Part shown: positions 16,317-23,346 of the stretch, one piece after another
How the letters are laid out: every line of letters starts with the position of its first letter
Position numbering within the stretch: the stretch's first letter is position 1
Source of the DNA: Emcibacter sp.
GTDB taxonomy: Bacteria; Pseudomonadota; Alphaproteobacteria; Sphingomonadales; Emcibacteraceae
Length of the DNA stretch: 24,617 nucleotides
Direction of reading: 5' to 3'
Assembly: GCA_023142175.1 (NCBI GenBank)
Contig: JAGLJX010000050.1
Coordinates: 1-24,617, forward strand
Program-made: the position numbers and the translations under genes
The notes under the pieces: generated by a model
Databases searched by the model: none
The model's input: only the letters and a program-made list of their open reading frames with translations
Told to the model about the DNA's origin: nothing

Positions 16317-16703
16317 ATGACTATTTCTTCCAAAGAGGCTCTGACCTCATTTCCGAACCCCTACCGGAACAAGACATATACGGTCTCAATCACTCAGGAA
16401 ATCACCCTGAAAAATCAATCTTTCTCGTTTGGGTTACGTTATGTTCCCGACAAACTTTTGTTGAACCATGAAGGGCTGGTAGGATATCTGGAACAAGTTT
16501 TGACCCATAATGACAAGAAAGCGGAAATAATGGCCCATGATATTCTGGAGGATGTCATGGATCAGGTTGTTCCTAAATGGATCGAAGTGAATTTTAGCCA
16601 TGAAGAAAATAAATTTGGCCAGAATGTGCTGATCACCATAGAAGACCGCCAGCCGGGTTGGCAAGATGATGCCTTGCTAAAACGTCTGCCGCCCTTATTT
16701 TAA
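16317..16703 (+). CDS. Small QueF-like (T-fold) protein without the catalytic loop
   Basis: The 128-residue protein resembles the nitrile reductase QueF, which reduces preQ0 to preQ1 in queuosine synthesis. Shared landmarks in order are LTSFPNPYRNKTYTV (10-23; QueF has LxSFPN...DYxV), FSFGLRYVPDKL (36-47; QueF FATIYISYxPD), a helix with Glu70 followed by ILEDVMDQVVPKWIEV (76-91; QueF HE...IxxDLxxxxxPRYIEV), then a strand ending EDRQPGW. The QueF segment with the catalytic Cys and Asp (CPKTGQPD) is absent: the space between FPN and YVPD is about seven residues shorter than I recall for the B. subtilis enzyme. Reductase activity is therefore unlikely. It is the last gene of the flagellar run, 17 bp after the FliK-like gene, so a flagellar or structural role is possible. 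The similarity is read by eye. Confidence 0.6.
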   Translation: MTISSKEALTSFPNPYRNKTYTVSITQEITLKNQSFSFGLRYVPDKLLLNHEGLVGYLEQVLTHNDKKAEIMAHDILEDVMDQVVPKWIEVNFSHEENKFGQNVLITIEDRQPGWQDDALLKRLPPLF

Positions 16704-16716
16704 ATAATTAAAATAA
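16695..16716. repeat. AT-only inverted repeat at the convergent gene ends
   Basis: TTATTTTAA (16695-16703), ATAA, TTAAAATAA (16708-16716) is a perfect 9-bp inverted repeat. It contains the stop codon of the QueF-like gene on the plus strand and the last two codons and stop of the hydrolase on the minus strand. Without GC pairs it is a weak hairpin, but it is the only symmetric structure at this junction. Confidence 0.5.
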
Positions 16717-17489
16717 TACTTCAGGGCTTTCGGAATAGAAACTTCAGGGTTTTCCATATGTCCGGCATTTATCGTTGTCTCGAAATATAGTTTTATGCTG
16801 TCCGGCATATATTCTTGAAATAACAATGTCAGGCTGCGGTATGATTTTTTGAAACCCTCTTGTTCTTCTGTGCCGACGCTTACGTAAACGAAACGGGGGA
16901 ATTTTACATCTTTTTTGAACGTTGTCTTTAAGTCCAGAAACAATCTGTCGGTATCAGAACCCAATGCCGGGCTATAGAGAAAAAAAGCATCAAACAAATC
17001 TGGTGACTGACTTAGGACATAGGCAACAAAAAAACCGCCCCACGAATGACCCATGAAAACCCTGTGATCACTGGTATTATATTTTTCATTTATTTCCGAA
17101 ATAAGCTCATTCTCGATAAACTTCAGGAAATTTGCACCATTACCATGAGTACCAGGTGTCATCCTATCCACAGTTTTATAGGGCGGGGTAAAGTCATAGC
17201 CGCGTTGTTTATGCCGGGTTGCGACAACAATAACTTCCGGCATCAGATTAGAATTATAATATTTTCGGGCGGTCAGTGCAGTTAGCCTGTCATCATTTCC
17301 CCCGTCCAGCATATATATTACGCCATAGCCGCCTGCTTTCTTAGGATCATATTGCTCCGGCAAATGAACAATTATTTGTCTGCTCTCTTGTAAAATATCA
17401 GAATTAATCGAAAAACTGCCATCTTGGGCGATGGCAAGTGATAAGGATGTGTAAGAGCAAAAAACACAGACCAAAAATAATTTTAACAT
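16695..17489 (-). CDS. Secreted alpha/beta-hydrolase, putative esterase (D family)
   Basis: A 264-residue exported hydrolase of the putative-esterase family (PF00756 type; relatives include enterochelin esterases and S-formylglutathione hydrolases). The first 21 residues form a signal peptide: a Lys, a hydrophobic core (LFLVCVFCSYTSLSLA) and a likely cut after AIA. The enzyme domain starts with the substrate-like ester region VHLPEQYDP, followed by GVIYMLDGG (56-64). The nucleophile elbow is GHSWGG, with Ser149 (147-152), and the catalytic His is probably His244 in AGHMENP. The acid is not certain. ATG at 17489 was chosen over the adjacent TTG at 17492. The Shine-Dalgarno sequence is poor. 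It lies 42 bp after fliJ on the same strand and overlaps the QueF-like gene end to end. The substrate is unknown, and its link to motility is not evident. Confidence 0.85.
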   Translation of the reverse strand: MLKLFLVCVFCSYTSLSLAIAQDGSFSINSDILQESRQIIVHLPEQYDPKKAGGYGVIYMLDGGNDDRLTALTARKYYNSNLMPEVIVVATRHKQRGYDFTPPYKTVDRMTPGTHGNGANFLKFIENELISEINEKYNTSDHRVFMGHSWGGFFVAYVLSQSPDLFDAFFLYSPALGSDTDRLFLDLKTTFKKDVKFPRFVYVSVGTEEQEGFKKSYRSLTLLFQEYMPDSIKLYFETTINAGHMENPEVSIPKALKYYFNYLK

Positions 17490-17531
17490 CAATGGTTTTA
17501 TTTTATTCTCTCCGGAAGTTGAGTTGGCTAC

Positions 17532-17960
17532 CTAACCCAGTTTCTGACGGCGGCGGTGCATATTGATGGCTAGCTCATCCAACTCGCTTTGCTGGCGGCG
17601 GTTACGCTCGGTTAATTCCCGCTCCCGTTCCCGTTGCTCTACTACTTCGTATTTTTTCAGTTCCTTAAAGGCTTCCGCTACCTGTTCTTTCATATCATCT
17701 ATGGAAACATCAATTTCCACCATGGAATTGACGATATTTACCCGGCGCGCCATTACCTGCTGGGCATAGGCCGCATAACCGATATTAACAACGGAGGCTT
17801 CGGAAACTTTTTTCTGCTCCGCAATCAGTTCTTCCTGCAAGTCGACCAAATTCTGAAGGAGATCCTCCTTCATCTTTTCAAGATCAACCATATTGCGGCG
17901 CTTTTCATCCAGTTGCCACTTGTGCAATCGGATCATTCCTGTCATGCCTCTACGACTCAT
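17532..17960 (-). CDS. fliJ: Flagellar export protein FliJ
   Basis: FliJ is the small coiled-coil component of the export ATPase complex; it sits in the centre of the FliI ring and links it to FlhA. The 142-residue protein is almost wholly helical and charged. It starts near IRLHKWQLDEKRRNMVDLEKM, which is the FliJ pattern, and ends in a long heptad stretch (KELKKYEVVEQRERERELTERNRRQQSELDEL). It directly follows fliI with a 22-bp gap, the usual partner. The start is uncertain: ATG at 17960 has AAGGAA some 10 bases upstream, but Met6 (17945) and Met9 (17936) also have AGAGG- and AGGA-like sequences before them and would give a more standard N-terminus. Confidence 0.9.
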   Translation of the reverse strand: MSRRGMTGMIRLHKWQLDEKRRNMVDLEKMKEDLLQNLVDLQEELIAEQKKVSEASVVNIGYAAYAQQVMARRVNIVNSMVEIDVSIDDMKEQVAEAFKELKKYEVVEQRERERELTERNRRQQSELDELAINMHRRRQKLG

Positions 17961-17982
17961 TACAAAAAAATTCCTTAGTATT

Positions 17983-19329
17983 CTAATTATTATTTATATT
18001 CGGGTCTTCGCCCGCGGAACTATTTTGCAGTATCTCCGTCAGCTGTGCATAGCCTTCTTCCAGCGTACTGCGTTCGTCCTTTTTCTGCGCCAAGAATTCT
18101 TCTAGCGCAGGATGAAAATGAATGGCATCGTCTACTTCCTGATTAGCACCTGGTCGATAGGCGCCGAGACGAATCATTTCTTCCATATCATTATAGTCAG
18201 ATAAGTATTTACGAGTGGTAACCAAAAGATCATTTTGTACCTTATTATTGCACCCGGGCATGGTACGGGAGATGGAACGCAACACATTAATCGCCGGAAA
18301 TCTACCTCTTTCAGCTATGGCGCGGTCTAACATAATATGACCATCCAATATGCCCCGAACCGCATCGGAAATAGGTTCATTATGGTCATCCCCCTCCACC
18401 AGAACCGTAAATAACCCGGTAATCGACCCTTTCCCCATGCCCGGCCCTGCTCGTTCCAACAATCTGGGCAGTTCAGAAAATACAGTCGGCGTATAGCCTT
18501 TGCTGGCCGGCGGCTCACCACCGGCAAGGCCAATTTCCCTTTGCGCCATGGCAAAACGGGTTACGCTATCCATAAGGCACAGGACATCATTGCCCTTATC
18601 GCGGAAATATTCACTGACCGTCAGGGTAAGATAGGCAGCCTGTCGCCGCATGAGCGCGGTTTCGTCTGAGGTCGCCACCACAACGACACTGCGGGCAAGT
18701 CCCTCTTCCCCCAGATCATCCTCAATAAATTCCTGAACCTCCCGGCCCCGCTCCCCGATCAGCCCAATAACCGATACATCAGACCGCGCATAACGGGCAA
18801 ACATGGACAAAAGAATAGACTTCCCAACTCCGGAACCGGCAAAGATGCCCATTCTCTGCCCTTTGCAACAGGTAACAAAGGTATTCAGCGAACGTACGCC
18901 CAGATCAATCTTGCCCCCAACTCGCTGCCGCAAGTGAGCCGCAGGCGGTTGGGCGCGAACAGGATAGGCTTCGCCCCCGGCTTTTATCGGTCCTTTACCA
19001 TCAATAGGTTCTCCCATGGCGTTAACCACACGACCCAGCCACCCCGATGAAGGATGAACCACGGGGGTTTCACCCTCTACATACGCCTGACAGCCAACGC
19101 CAACCCCCTCCAGCATGGAGTAGGGCATAAGCAGGGCGCGGTCAGCCTTAAAACCAACCACTTCGCAGGGAATTATTTTATCCTGACGGGATAAAATGTT
19201 AACGCGCGAACCAATGCTTAACGATTGCTGAGCCCCGGCGACTTCAACCAAAAGCCCCTGAATACCAACAACCCGGCCATAAAAACGCCAGCCATGCATT
19301 CTTTCAATTTCCGCCTTTAAGGTGTACAC
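17983..19329 (-). CDS. fliI: Flagellum-specific export ATPase FliI
   Basis: FliI is the F1-beta-like hexameric ATPase of the flagellar type III export apparatus. The 448 residues match the family. Residues 1-95 form the N-terminal barrel. Walker A is AGSGVGKS (164-171), followed by [14 protein letters not shown] (189-202). Walker B is [31 protein letters not shown], a stretch almost invariant in FliI, and the later segment is LPRLLERAG. Start is GTG at 19329 with TGAGG five bases upstream; Met11 is a less likely alternative. It is divergent from ctrA across a 334-bp AT-rich gap and leads a minus-strand unit with fliJ and the hydrolase. Confidence 0.97.
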   Translation of the reverse strand: MYTLKAEIERMHGWRFYGRVVGIQGLLVEVAGAQQSLSIGSRVNILSRQDKIIPCEVVGFKADRALLMPYSMLEGVGVGCQAYVEGETPVVHPSSGWLGRVVNAMGEPIDGKGPIKAGGEAYPVRAQPPAAHLRQRVGGKIDLGVRSLNTFVTCCKGQRMGIFAGSGVGKSILLSMFARYARSDVSVIGLIGERGREVQEFIEDDLGEEGLARSVVVVATSDETALMRRQAAYLTLTVSEYFRDKGNDVLCLMDSVTRFAMAQREIGLAGGEPPASKGYTPTVFSELPRLLERAGPGMGKGSITGLFTVLVEGDDHNEPISDAVRGILDGHIMLDRAIAERGRFPAINVLRSISRTMPGCNNKVQNDLLVTTRKYLSDYNDMEEMIRLGAYRPGANQEVDDAIHFHPALEEFLAQKKDERSTLEEGYAQLTEILQNSSAGEDPNINNN

Positions 19330-19663
19330 TATGCCTCACTTCGACTCATGTTAATCTTCTGAGCCATATTACGCTATAAACTGCCCTCATTACAGAAAAA
19401 ATTCATAGAAGTGATTATATTTTTTCTCTAATTTATTGTTAATTTAAAATTTAGGTAATAATCATTAATTTCTATAAATTTCAATAAGTTATAGAGTATT
19501 TTTAAAATATAATTCAGCAGAGTTCTTAACTTTAGTTGTAAAACTCCTCTATATTACCTCTTTATTTACTTTTTATTAACCAATAGTATTAATAATAGTT
19601 AACAGAAAGTGGTTAATTATAAAAAACTACCGTTAAATAATTAAGAAAAGCAAGAGGTTAAAA
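19330..19663. other. AT-rich divergent promoter region between fliI and ctrA
   Basis: This 334-bp region has no credible gene. It is very AT-rich with many TTAA tetramers, so promoter elements for both directions are expected but hard to pick. The best CtrA-type match is at 19565-19580; a second, weaker TTAA-N7-TTTA occurs at 19439-19453. One GANTC (CcrM) site lies at 19343-19347, next to the fliI start. Confidence 0.6.
19565..19580 (+). promoter_or_regulatory. Candidate CtrA box upstream of ctrA
   Basis: TTTA (19565-19568), seven bases, TTAAC (19576-19580), 84 bp before the ctrA start. It has the same single mismatch, in the first half-site, as the box before sciP. Autoregulation of ctrA is known in Caulobacter. 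The AT-rich background raises the chance of a coincidental match. Confidence 0.4.
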
Positions 19664-20362
19664 ATGCGTGTCCTACTTATAGAAGATGATCCTTCCACAT
19701 CTAAAAGCATCGAATTGATGCTCACCGCAGAAGGCTTTAATATTTACTGCACAGATCTTGGCGAAGAAGGCATAGGTTTAGGCAAGTTATATGATTATGA
19801 CATTATCTTGCTTGATCTTAACCTGCCGGATATGCATGGATATGATGTGCTGAAAAAATTACGTCTGTCAAAAGTCACCACTCCAATCCTTATTCTGTCC
19901 GGTATGGGCGAATTGGAAAATAAGGTTAAGGGACTTGGATATGGCGCCGATGACTATCTGACGAAACCTTTTTACAAGGAAGAACTGGTCGCCCGGATAC
20001 AAGCCATCATCCGCCGGTCAAAAGGCCATGCGGAATCCATTATCCGCACCGGAAAATTGGCGATTAACCTTGATACAAAAACAGTGGATGTGAATAATCA
20101 GAGAGTGCATCTGACCGGCAAGGAATATGCCATGCTGGAGCTGCTCTCTTTGCGGAAAAGCACCACTTTGACTAAAGAAATGTTTCTAAACCACCTTTAT
20201 GGTGGCATGGATGAGCCAGAACTTAAGATAATTGATGTATTCATCTGCAAATTACGCAAAAAGCTGATGGCAATCTGTGGTGAAAATTACATAGAAACCG
20301 TCTGGGGCCGTGGCTATGTGTTGCGTGACCCGGAAACGAAAGATGATGCTGCCGTCGCTTAA
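19664..20362 (+). CDS. ctrA: Cell-cycle response regulator CtrA
   Basis: CtrA is the OmpR-family master regulator of alphaproteobacteria; it controls flagellar, chemotaxis and cell-cycle genes. The 232-residue protein begins [20 protein letters not shown]. Its receiver has the acidic pair at 8-9, phosphoacceptor Asp51 in [15 protein letters not shown], and Lys101 in [11 protein letters not shown]. The winged-helix output domain (about 125-225) carries [45 protein letters not shown] and [11 protein letters not shown], all hallmarks of CtrA. The C-terminus ends in AAVA; in Caulobacter two terminal alanines are needed for ClpXP proteolysis, so regulated degradation is plausible here. AGAGG lies 8-12 bases before the ATG. 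It is a single-gene transcript between fliI and the che operon. Confidence 0.96.
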   Translation: MRVLLIEDDPSTSKSIELMLTAEGFNIYCTDLGEEGIGLGKLYDYDIILLDLNLPDMHGYDVLKKLRLSKVTTPILILSGMGELENKVKGLGYGADDYLTKPFYKEELVARIQAIIRRSKGHAESIIRTGKLAINLDTKTVDVNNQRVHLTGKEYAMLELLSLRKSTTLTKEMFLNHLYGGMDEPELKIIDVFICKLRKKLMAICGENYIETVWGRGYVLRDPETKDDAAVA

Positions 20363-20378
20363 ATATCGGCAATTTTCC

Positions 20379-20415
20379 AAAAAAAGCCACTCACCTGTTC
20401 AGGGAGTGGTTTTTT
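20379..20415. terminator. Bidirectional terminator between ctrA and cheR
   Basis: CCACTC (20387-20392) pairs with GAGTGG (20404-20409) around an 11-nt loop. It is flanked by a seven-A run on the left (20379-20385) and a six-T run on the right (20410-20415). It can therefore end both the ctrA transcript (plus) and the che transcript (minus), which converge here. Confidence 0.8.
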
Positions 20416-20434
20416 ACTTGTCCGGTTTTAGAAT

Positions 20435-21274
20435 CTACCCCACTTTGAGATCCTGTGCTGCAAAATCCGTCGTACGATACATACCGCGTTTGCCCGGTAT
20501 TGGCTTGAATTTTTCTGTTAACCCAAGAACGGTTTCTGCTGCACCGAGGAACAGATTCCCATCTTCAGCAATTTGCCCCCGTATGCGGTCCAAAACTTCG
20601 CCCTTTGTAGCCTGTTCAAAATAAATCAGAACATTACGGCAAAAAACCACATCAAATTTTCCCATAGAATTATAACTATCCAGCAAATTAAACGGTCTGT
20701 AGCTAACCATTTTCCGGATCTCTTCCGAAATTTGCCACATCTCACCTGCCTGGGTGAAATATTTCATCAATAATTTGATAGGCAGCCCTCTTTGCACTTC
20801 AAACTGCGAATAAATTCCAGCCTTGGCCTTATCCAGAACATCCTGGGTCAAGTCAGTTCCAATTATTTCTATGTTCCAGCCACGCAACTTTGCTTCCATT
20901 TCCTTTAAGATAATGGCTAAAGAATAGGGTTCCTGCCCTGTTGAGGCCGCTGCACACCAAATGCGGATTTTCTTGGTTGATGACCGGTTTTGTAGCAGAG
21001 CGGGCATAACCTCATCTTTGAACAGGTCAAACGGGGTATTATCCCGAAAGAAGAAAGATTCATTTGTGGTCATGGCATCGGTTATTTCCCGAAGCAAATC
21101 TTCTTTACGCCGCAACCTGATTTCATTAATAAGATCATCCAGAGTCTCCATGCCCTTTTTACGAGCTATGGGCGTAAGGCGACTTTCCAGAAGATACACT
21201 TTTTCTTCTGACAGCACCAATCCGGACCTCTCTTTCAAAATCTTGCTGAGAAGCTCAAAATCTTCTTTCCTCAT
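20435..21274 (-). CDS. cheR: Chemoreceptor glutamate methyltransferase CheR
   Basis: CheR methylates chemoreceptor glutamates with S-adenosylmethionine, the adding arm of adaptation. The 279 residues match the family. The N-terminal helical domain holds YLLESRLTPIARKKGM and TDAMTTNESFFFRD, the conserved T.NES.FFRD motif. The methyltransferase domain has the SAM loop IRIWCAAASTGQEPYSLAI and the later FDVVFCRNVLIYF, followed by LFLGAAETV. The stop of cheB and the start of cheR share one base (TAATG), so translation is coupled to cheB. It is the last gene of the operon, ending 20 bp before the shared terminator. Confidence 0.97.
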   Translation of the reverse strand: MRKEDFELLSKILKERSGLVLSEEKVYLLESRLTPIARKKGMETLDDLINEIRLRRKEDLLREITDAMTTNESFFFRDNTPFDLFKDEVMPALLQNRSSTKKIRIWCAAASTGQEPYSLAIILKEMEAKLRGWNIEIIGTDLTQDVLDKAKAGIYSQFEVQRGLPIKLLMKYFTQAGEMWQISEEIRKMVSYRPFNLLDSYNSMGKFDVVFCRNVLIYFEQATKGEVLDRIRGQIAEDGNLFLGAAETVLGLTEKFKPIPGKRGMYRTTDFAAQDLKVG

Positions 21275-22422
21275 TACGCAACTCCCATCAATTTTTCTTT
21301 AATCTTTGAACCAATCTGGTCCAGTGGGTATACACCATTGCAAAGGCCAGCATTGGATACCGCACCCGGCATTCCCCAAACAACACTCGTCTTTTCATCC
21401 TGTGCAATCAACTTACCACCCGCTTCAACTAATTTCCTACTTGCATCAAGGCCATCATGGCCCATACCCGTTAATATGACAGCAAATACTTCACTTCCAT
21501 ATAAGTCAACAAGGCTCCGTAACATGGGTTCAACAGAGGGGCGGCAATAATTCTCCGGCGGATTCTGGTTAAGAGAGATATATTTCCCACCAGGCCTTTC
21601 AACCACAGTCATATGATAGCCCCCAGGAGCCAGATAAGCCCTGCCATTTTCCAGTCTGTCGCCTTCTTCTGCCTCTTTACAATCAAATTTAGTTGTAAAA
21701 GTCAGGTGTTCCGCCAAAATTTTTGTAAAAGTTGCCGGCATATGCTGGGTAATCAGGACAGGAATATTTATGGGACCCAAATCATTGAGAACCTTATGTA
21801 AAGCCTGTGGCCCGCCCGTGGAACTGCCGATGGCCAAAACAGAAGATTTTCCTCTTGAAAATTTTCGTTTTTCTATTCTTCCTTTGACATTCTGTACATC
21901 TGTGAACTGTTTATCAACAAGGCTGGCTTTACCTTTAAAAACTTCACCAGAATTTCTCAGGCGGCTGGCCGATGCTATACTGATGACCTTACTGACAATT
22001 TCGTCCTGAAAGCTCTGTGACGATGCAATTTCGCGCGTACTTGTCGGTTTGGAAACATAATCACACGCCCCCAGAGACAAAGCCTTCATGCTAATTTCGG
22101 CATTACGGTTCGTCAATGTAGATGCCATAATGACTTTAACTTTTGGGTTAATTTTAAAAATTTCCGGCAGGGCCGTCAACCCGTCCATGATCGGCATTTC
22201 AATATCAAGTATAATAATTTCCGGATCTAACCTTACCATACTCGTCAGGGCCATAGCCCCATTACCAGCGGTTCCAACTACCTTAATAGCGGGGTCTTCT
22301 TCGAGCCATCTGGACATCATCCCCCTTATTACGGCTGAATCGTCAACGACCATCACCCTATATTGACCACTTCTCGCCACCTGCCCTATACCACCTTTAC
22401 TTATTAGAGAATCTGAATTCAT
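21274..22422 (-). CDS. cheB: Chemoreceptor methylesterase/deamidase CheB
   Basis: CheB removes receptor methyl groups when phosphorylated by CheA, the opposing arm of adaptation to CheR. The 382-residue protein has a receiver at about 20-135 with the acidic pair VVDDS and phosphoacceptor Asp73 in IILDIEMPIMDG. A linker of about 50 residues follows, then the methylesterase domain from about 193. The catalytic triad reads Ser201 (GSSTGG), His227 (ITQHMP) and Asp323 (LTGMGHDG). It starts directly after the cheY stop with no gap and overlaps cheR by one base. Confidence 0.97.
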   Translation of the reverse strand: MNSDSLISKGGIGQVARSGQYRVMVVDDSAVIRGMMSRWLEEDPAIKVVGTAGNGAMALTSMVRLDPEIIILDIEMPIMDGLTALPEIFKINPKVKVIMASTLTNRNAEISMKALSLGACDYVSKPTSTREIASSQSFQDEIVSKVISIASASRLRNSGEVFKGKASLVDKQFTDVQNVKGRIEKRKFSRGKSSVLAIGSSTGGPQALHKVLNDLGPINIPVLITQHMPATFTKILAEHLTFTTKFDCKEAEEGDRLENGRAYLAPGGYHMTVVERPGGKYISLNQNPPENYCRPSVEPMLRSLVDLYGSEVFAVILTGMGHDGLDASRKLVEAGGKLIAQDEKTSVVWGMPGAVSNAGLCNGVYPLDQIGSKIKEKLMGVA

Positions 22423-22788
22423 TTAGAGTAGTCCCACCTGAGAAAACTTGGATTCAATAATTTCACGATCAAATGGTTTCATTATATATTCGTCTGCACC
22501 CGCAGATATTGCTGCGCTGATATGACTCATATCATTTTCCGTAGTGCAAAACACTACAACAGGCTCCCCTCCACCTTCGGAGGCTCTCAGTGCTTTCAGA
22601 AAATCCAGACCATTCATGACAGGCATATTCCAGTCCAGCAGGACCACGTCCGGTAATATATCCAGACATGCATCTAATGCATCTTGACCGTCTACGGCCT
22701 CACGAACATCATAATCCAGTTCTTCAAGGATGCGGCGTGCCACTTTCCTGATCACTTTTGAATCATCTACGACTAGGCAGGATTTCAT
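22423..22788 (-). CDS. cheY: Chemotaxis response regulator CheY
   Basis: A single-domain receiver of 121 residues that, when phosphorylated by CheA, binds the motor switch. It has acidic residues at 8-9 (VVDDS), phosphoacceptor Asp52 in LLDWNMPVMNG, Thr82/Thr83 in FCTTEN and Lys104 in YIMKPFDRE. The trailing segment ends SKFSQVGLL, common in alphaproteobacterial CheY. GGAG lies about 9 bases before the ATG. It abuts cheB and is 80 bp downstream of cheW. Alphaproteobacteria often carry several CheY proteins; whether this one reaches the motor or acts as a phosphate sink cannot be read from sequence. Confidence 0.94.
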   Translation of the reverse strand: MKSCLVVDDSKVIRKVARRILEELDYDVREAVDGQDALDACLDILPDVVLLDWNMPVMNGLDFLKALRASEGGGEPVVVFCTTENDMSHISAAISAGADEYIMKPFDREIIESKFSQVGLL

Positions 22789-22868
22789 ATTATTATTCTC
22801 CAGTCTAAAATTAGCCTTATAACATGTATATTACTATTTAGGCTTTTATATAGCATAAAAATTACGCG

Positions 22869-23321
22869 TTAAGCAGCCGTAGCTTGCTCCATATCAAAGT
22901 TAAGTAATTTTTCCACATCAAGAACAACCATCAACTCACCTTTTAGACGAAAAATACCCGCAGAAACATCTTGCCAACAAGTGTCCAATGTTACCGGATT
23001 GCGTTCAAATGCTTCTTCTGGAAAAGACATAACATCCCCGACAGAATCTATCAAAAGACTATAGGGTTCGCCCTGATATTCAACAACTATACTCATGTTG
23101 TCGCCATCTTCTTCCTGCTCACCCAATCCAAGCCTTTTTCTCAAATCTATGGACGTTACAATGCGACCGCGCAAGTTCAAAACACCCGCGACAGCAGGTG
23201 GGGACAAAGGAACAGCCGTGATGCTCTGTTCGGATAAAACATCATGTACCTCCAACACCGGAATCCCACACATCTGGCCCGCAAGCCTTATGGTCACATA
23301 ATCTCTGCTTTCATTTTCCAT
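22869..23321 (-). CDS. cheW: Chemotaxis coupling protein CheW
   Basis: CheW links chemoreceptors to CheA in the signalling array. The 150-residue protein is one CheW domain: YVTIRLAGQMCGIPVLEVHDVL, ITAVPLSPPAVAGVLNLRGRIVTSIDLRKRLGL (with the conserved NLRG at about residues 48-51), YSLLIDSVGDVMSFPEE and a final VVLDVEKLL. It lies between cheA (25-bp gap) and cheY (80-bp gap), on the same strand. The ribosome site is weak (AGAAAG). No odd features. Confidence 0.96.
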   Translation of the reverse strand: MENESRDYVTIRLAGQMCGIPVLEVHDVLSEQSITAVPLSPPAVAGVLNLRGRIVTSIDLRKRLGLGEQEEDGDNMSIVVEYQGEPYSLLIDSVGDVMSFPEEAFERNPVTLDTCWQDVSAGIFRLKGELMVVLDVEKLLNFDMEQATAA

Positions 23322-23346
23322 AATATTACACTTTCTCTAAATATAC

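Noticed and set aside
19343..19347. Single GANTC (CcrM) site between fliI and ctrA
   Set aside because: One 5-bp site next to the fliI start, far from the ctrA start, is expected by chance and cannot be taken as evidence of methylation control.
22789..22868. Possible hairpin between cheW and cheY (AGCCT and AGGCT arms)
   Set aside because: Short arms with a large loop and no T-run; not distinguishable from chance in AT-rich spacer.
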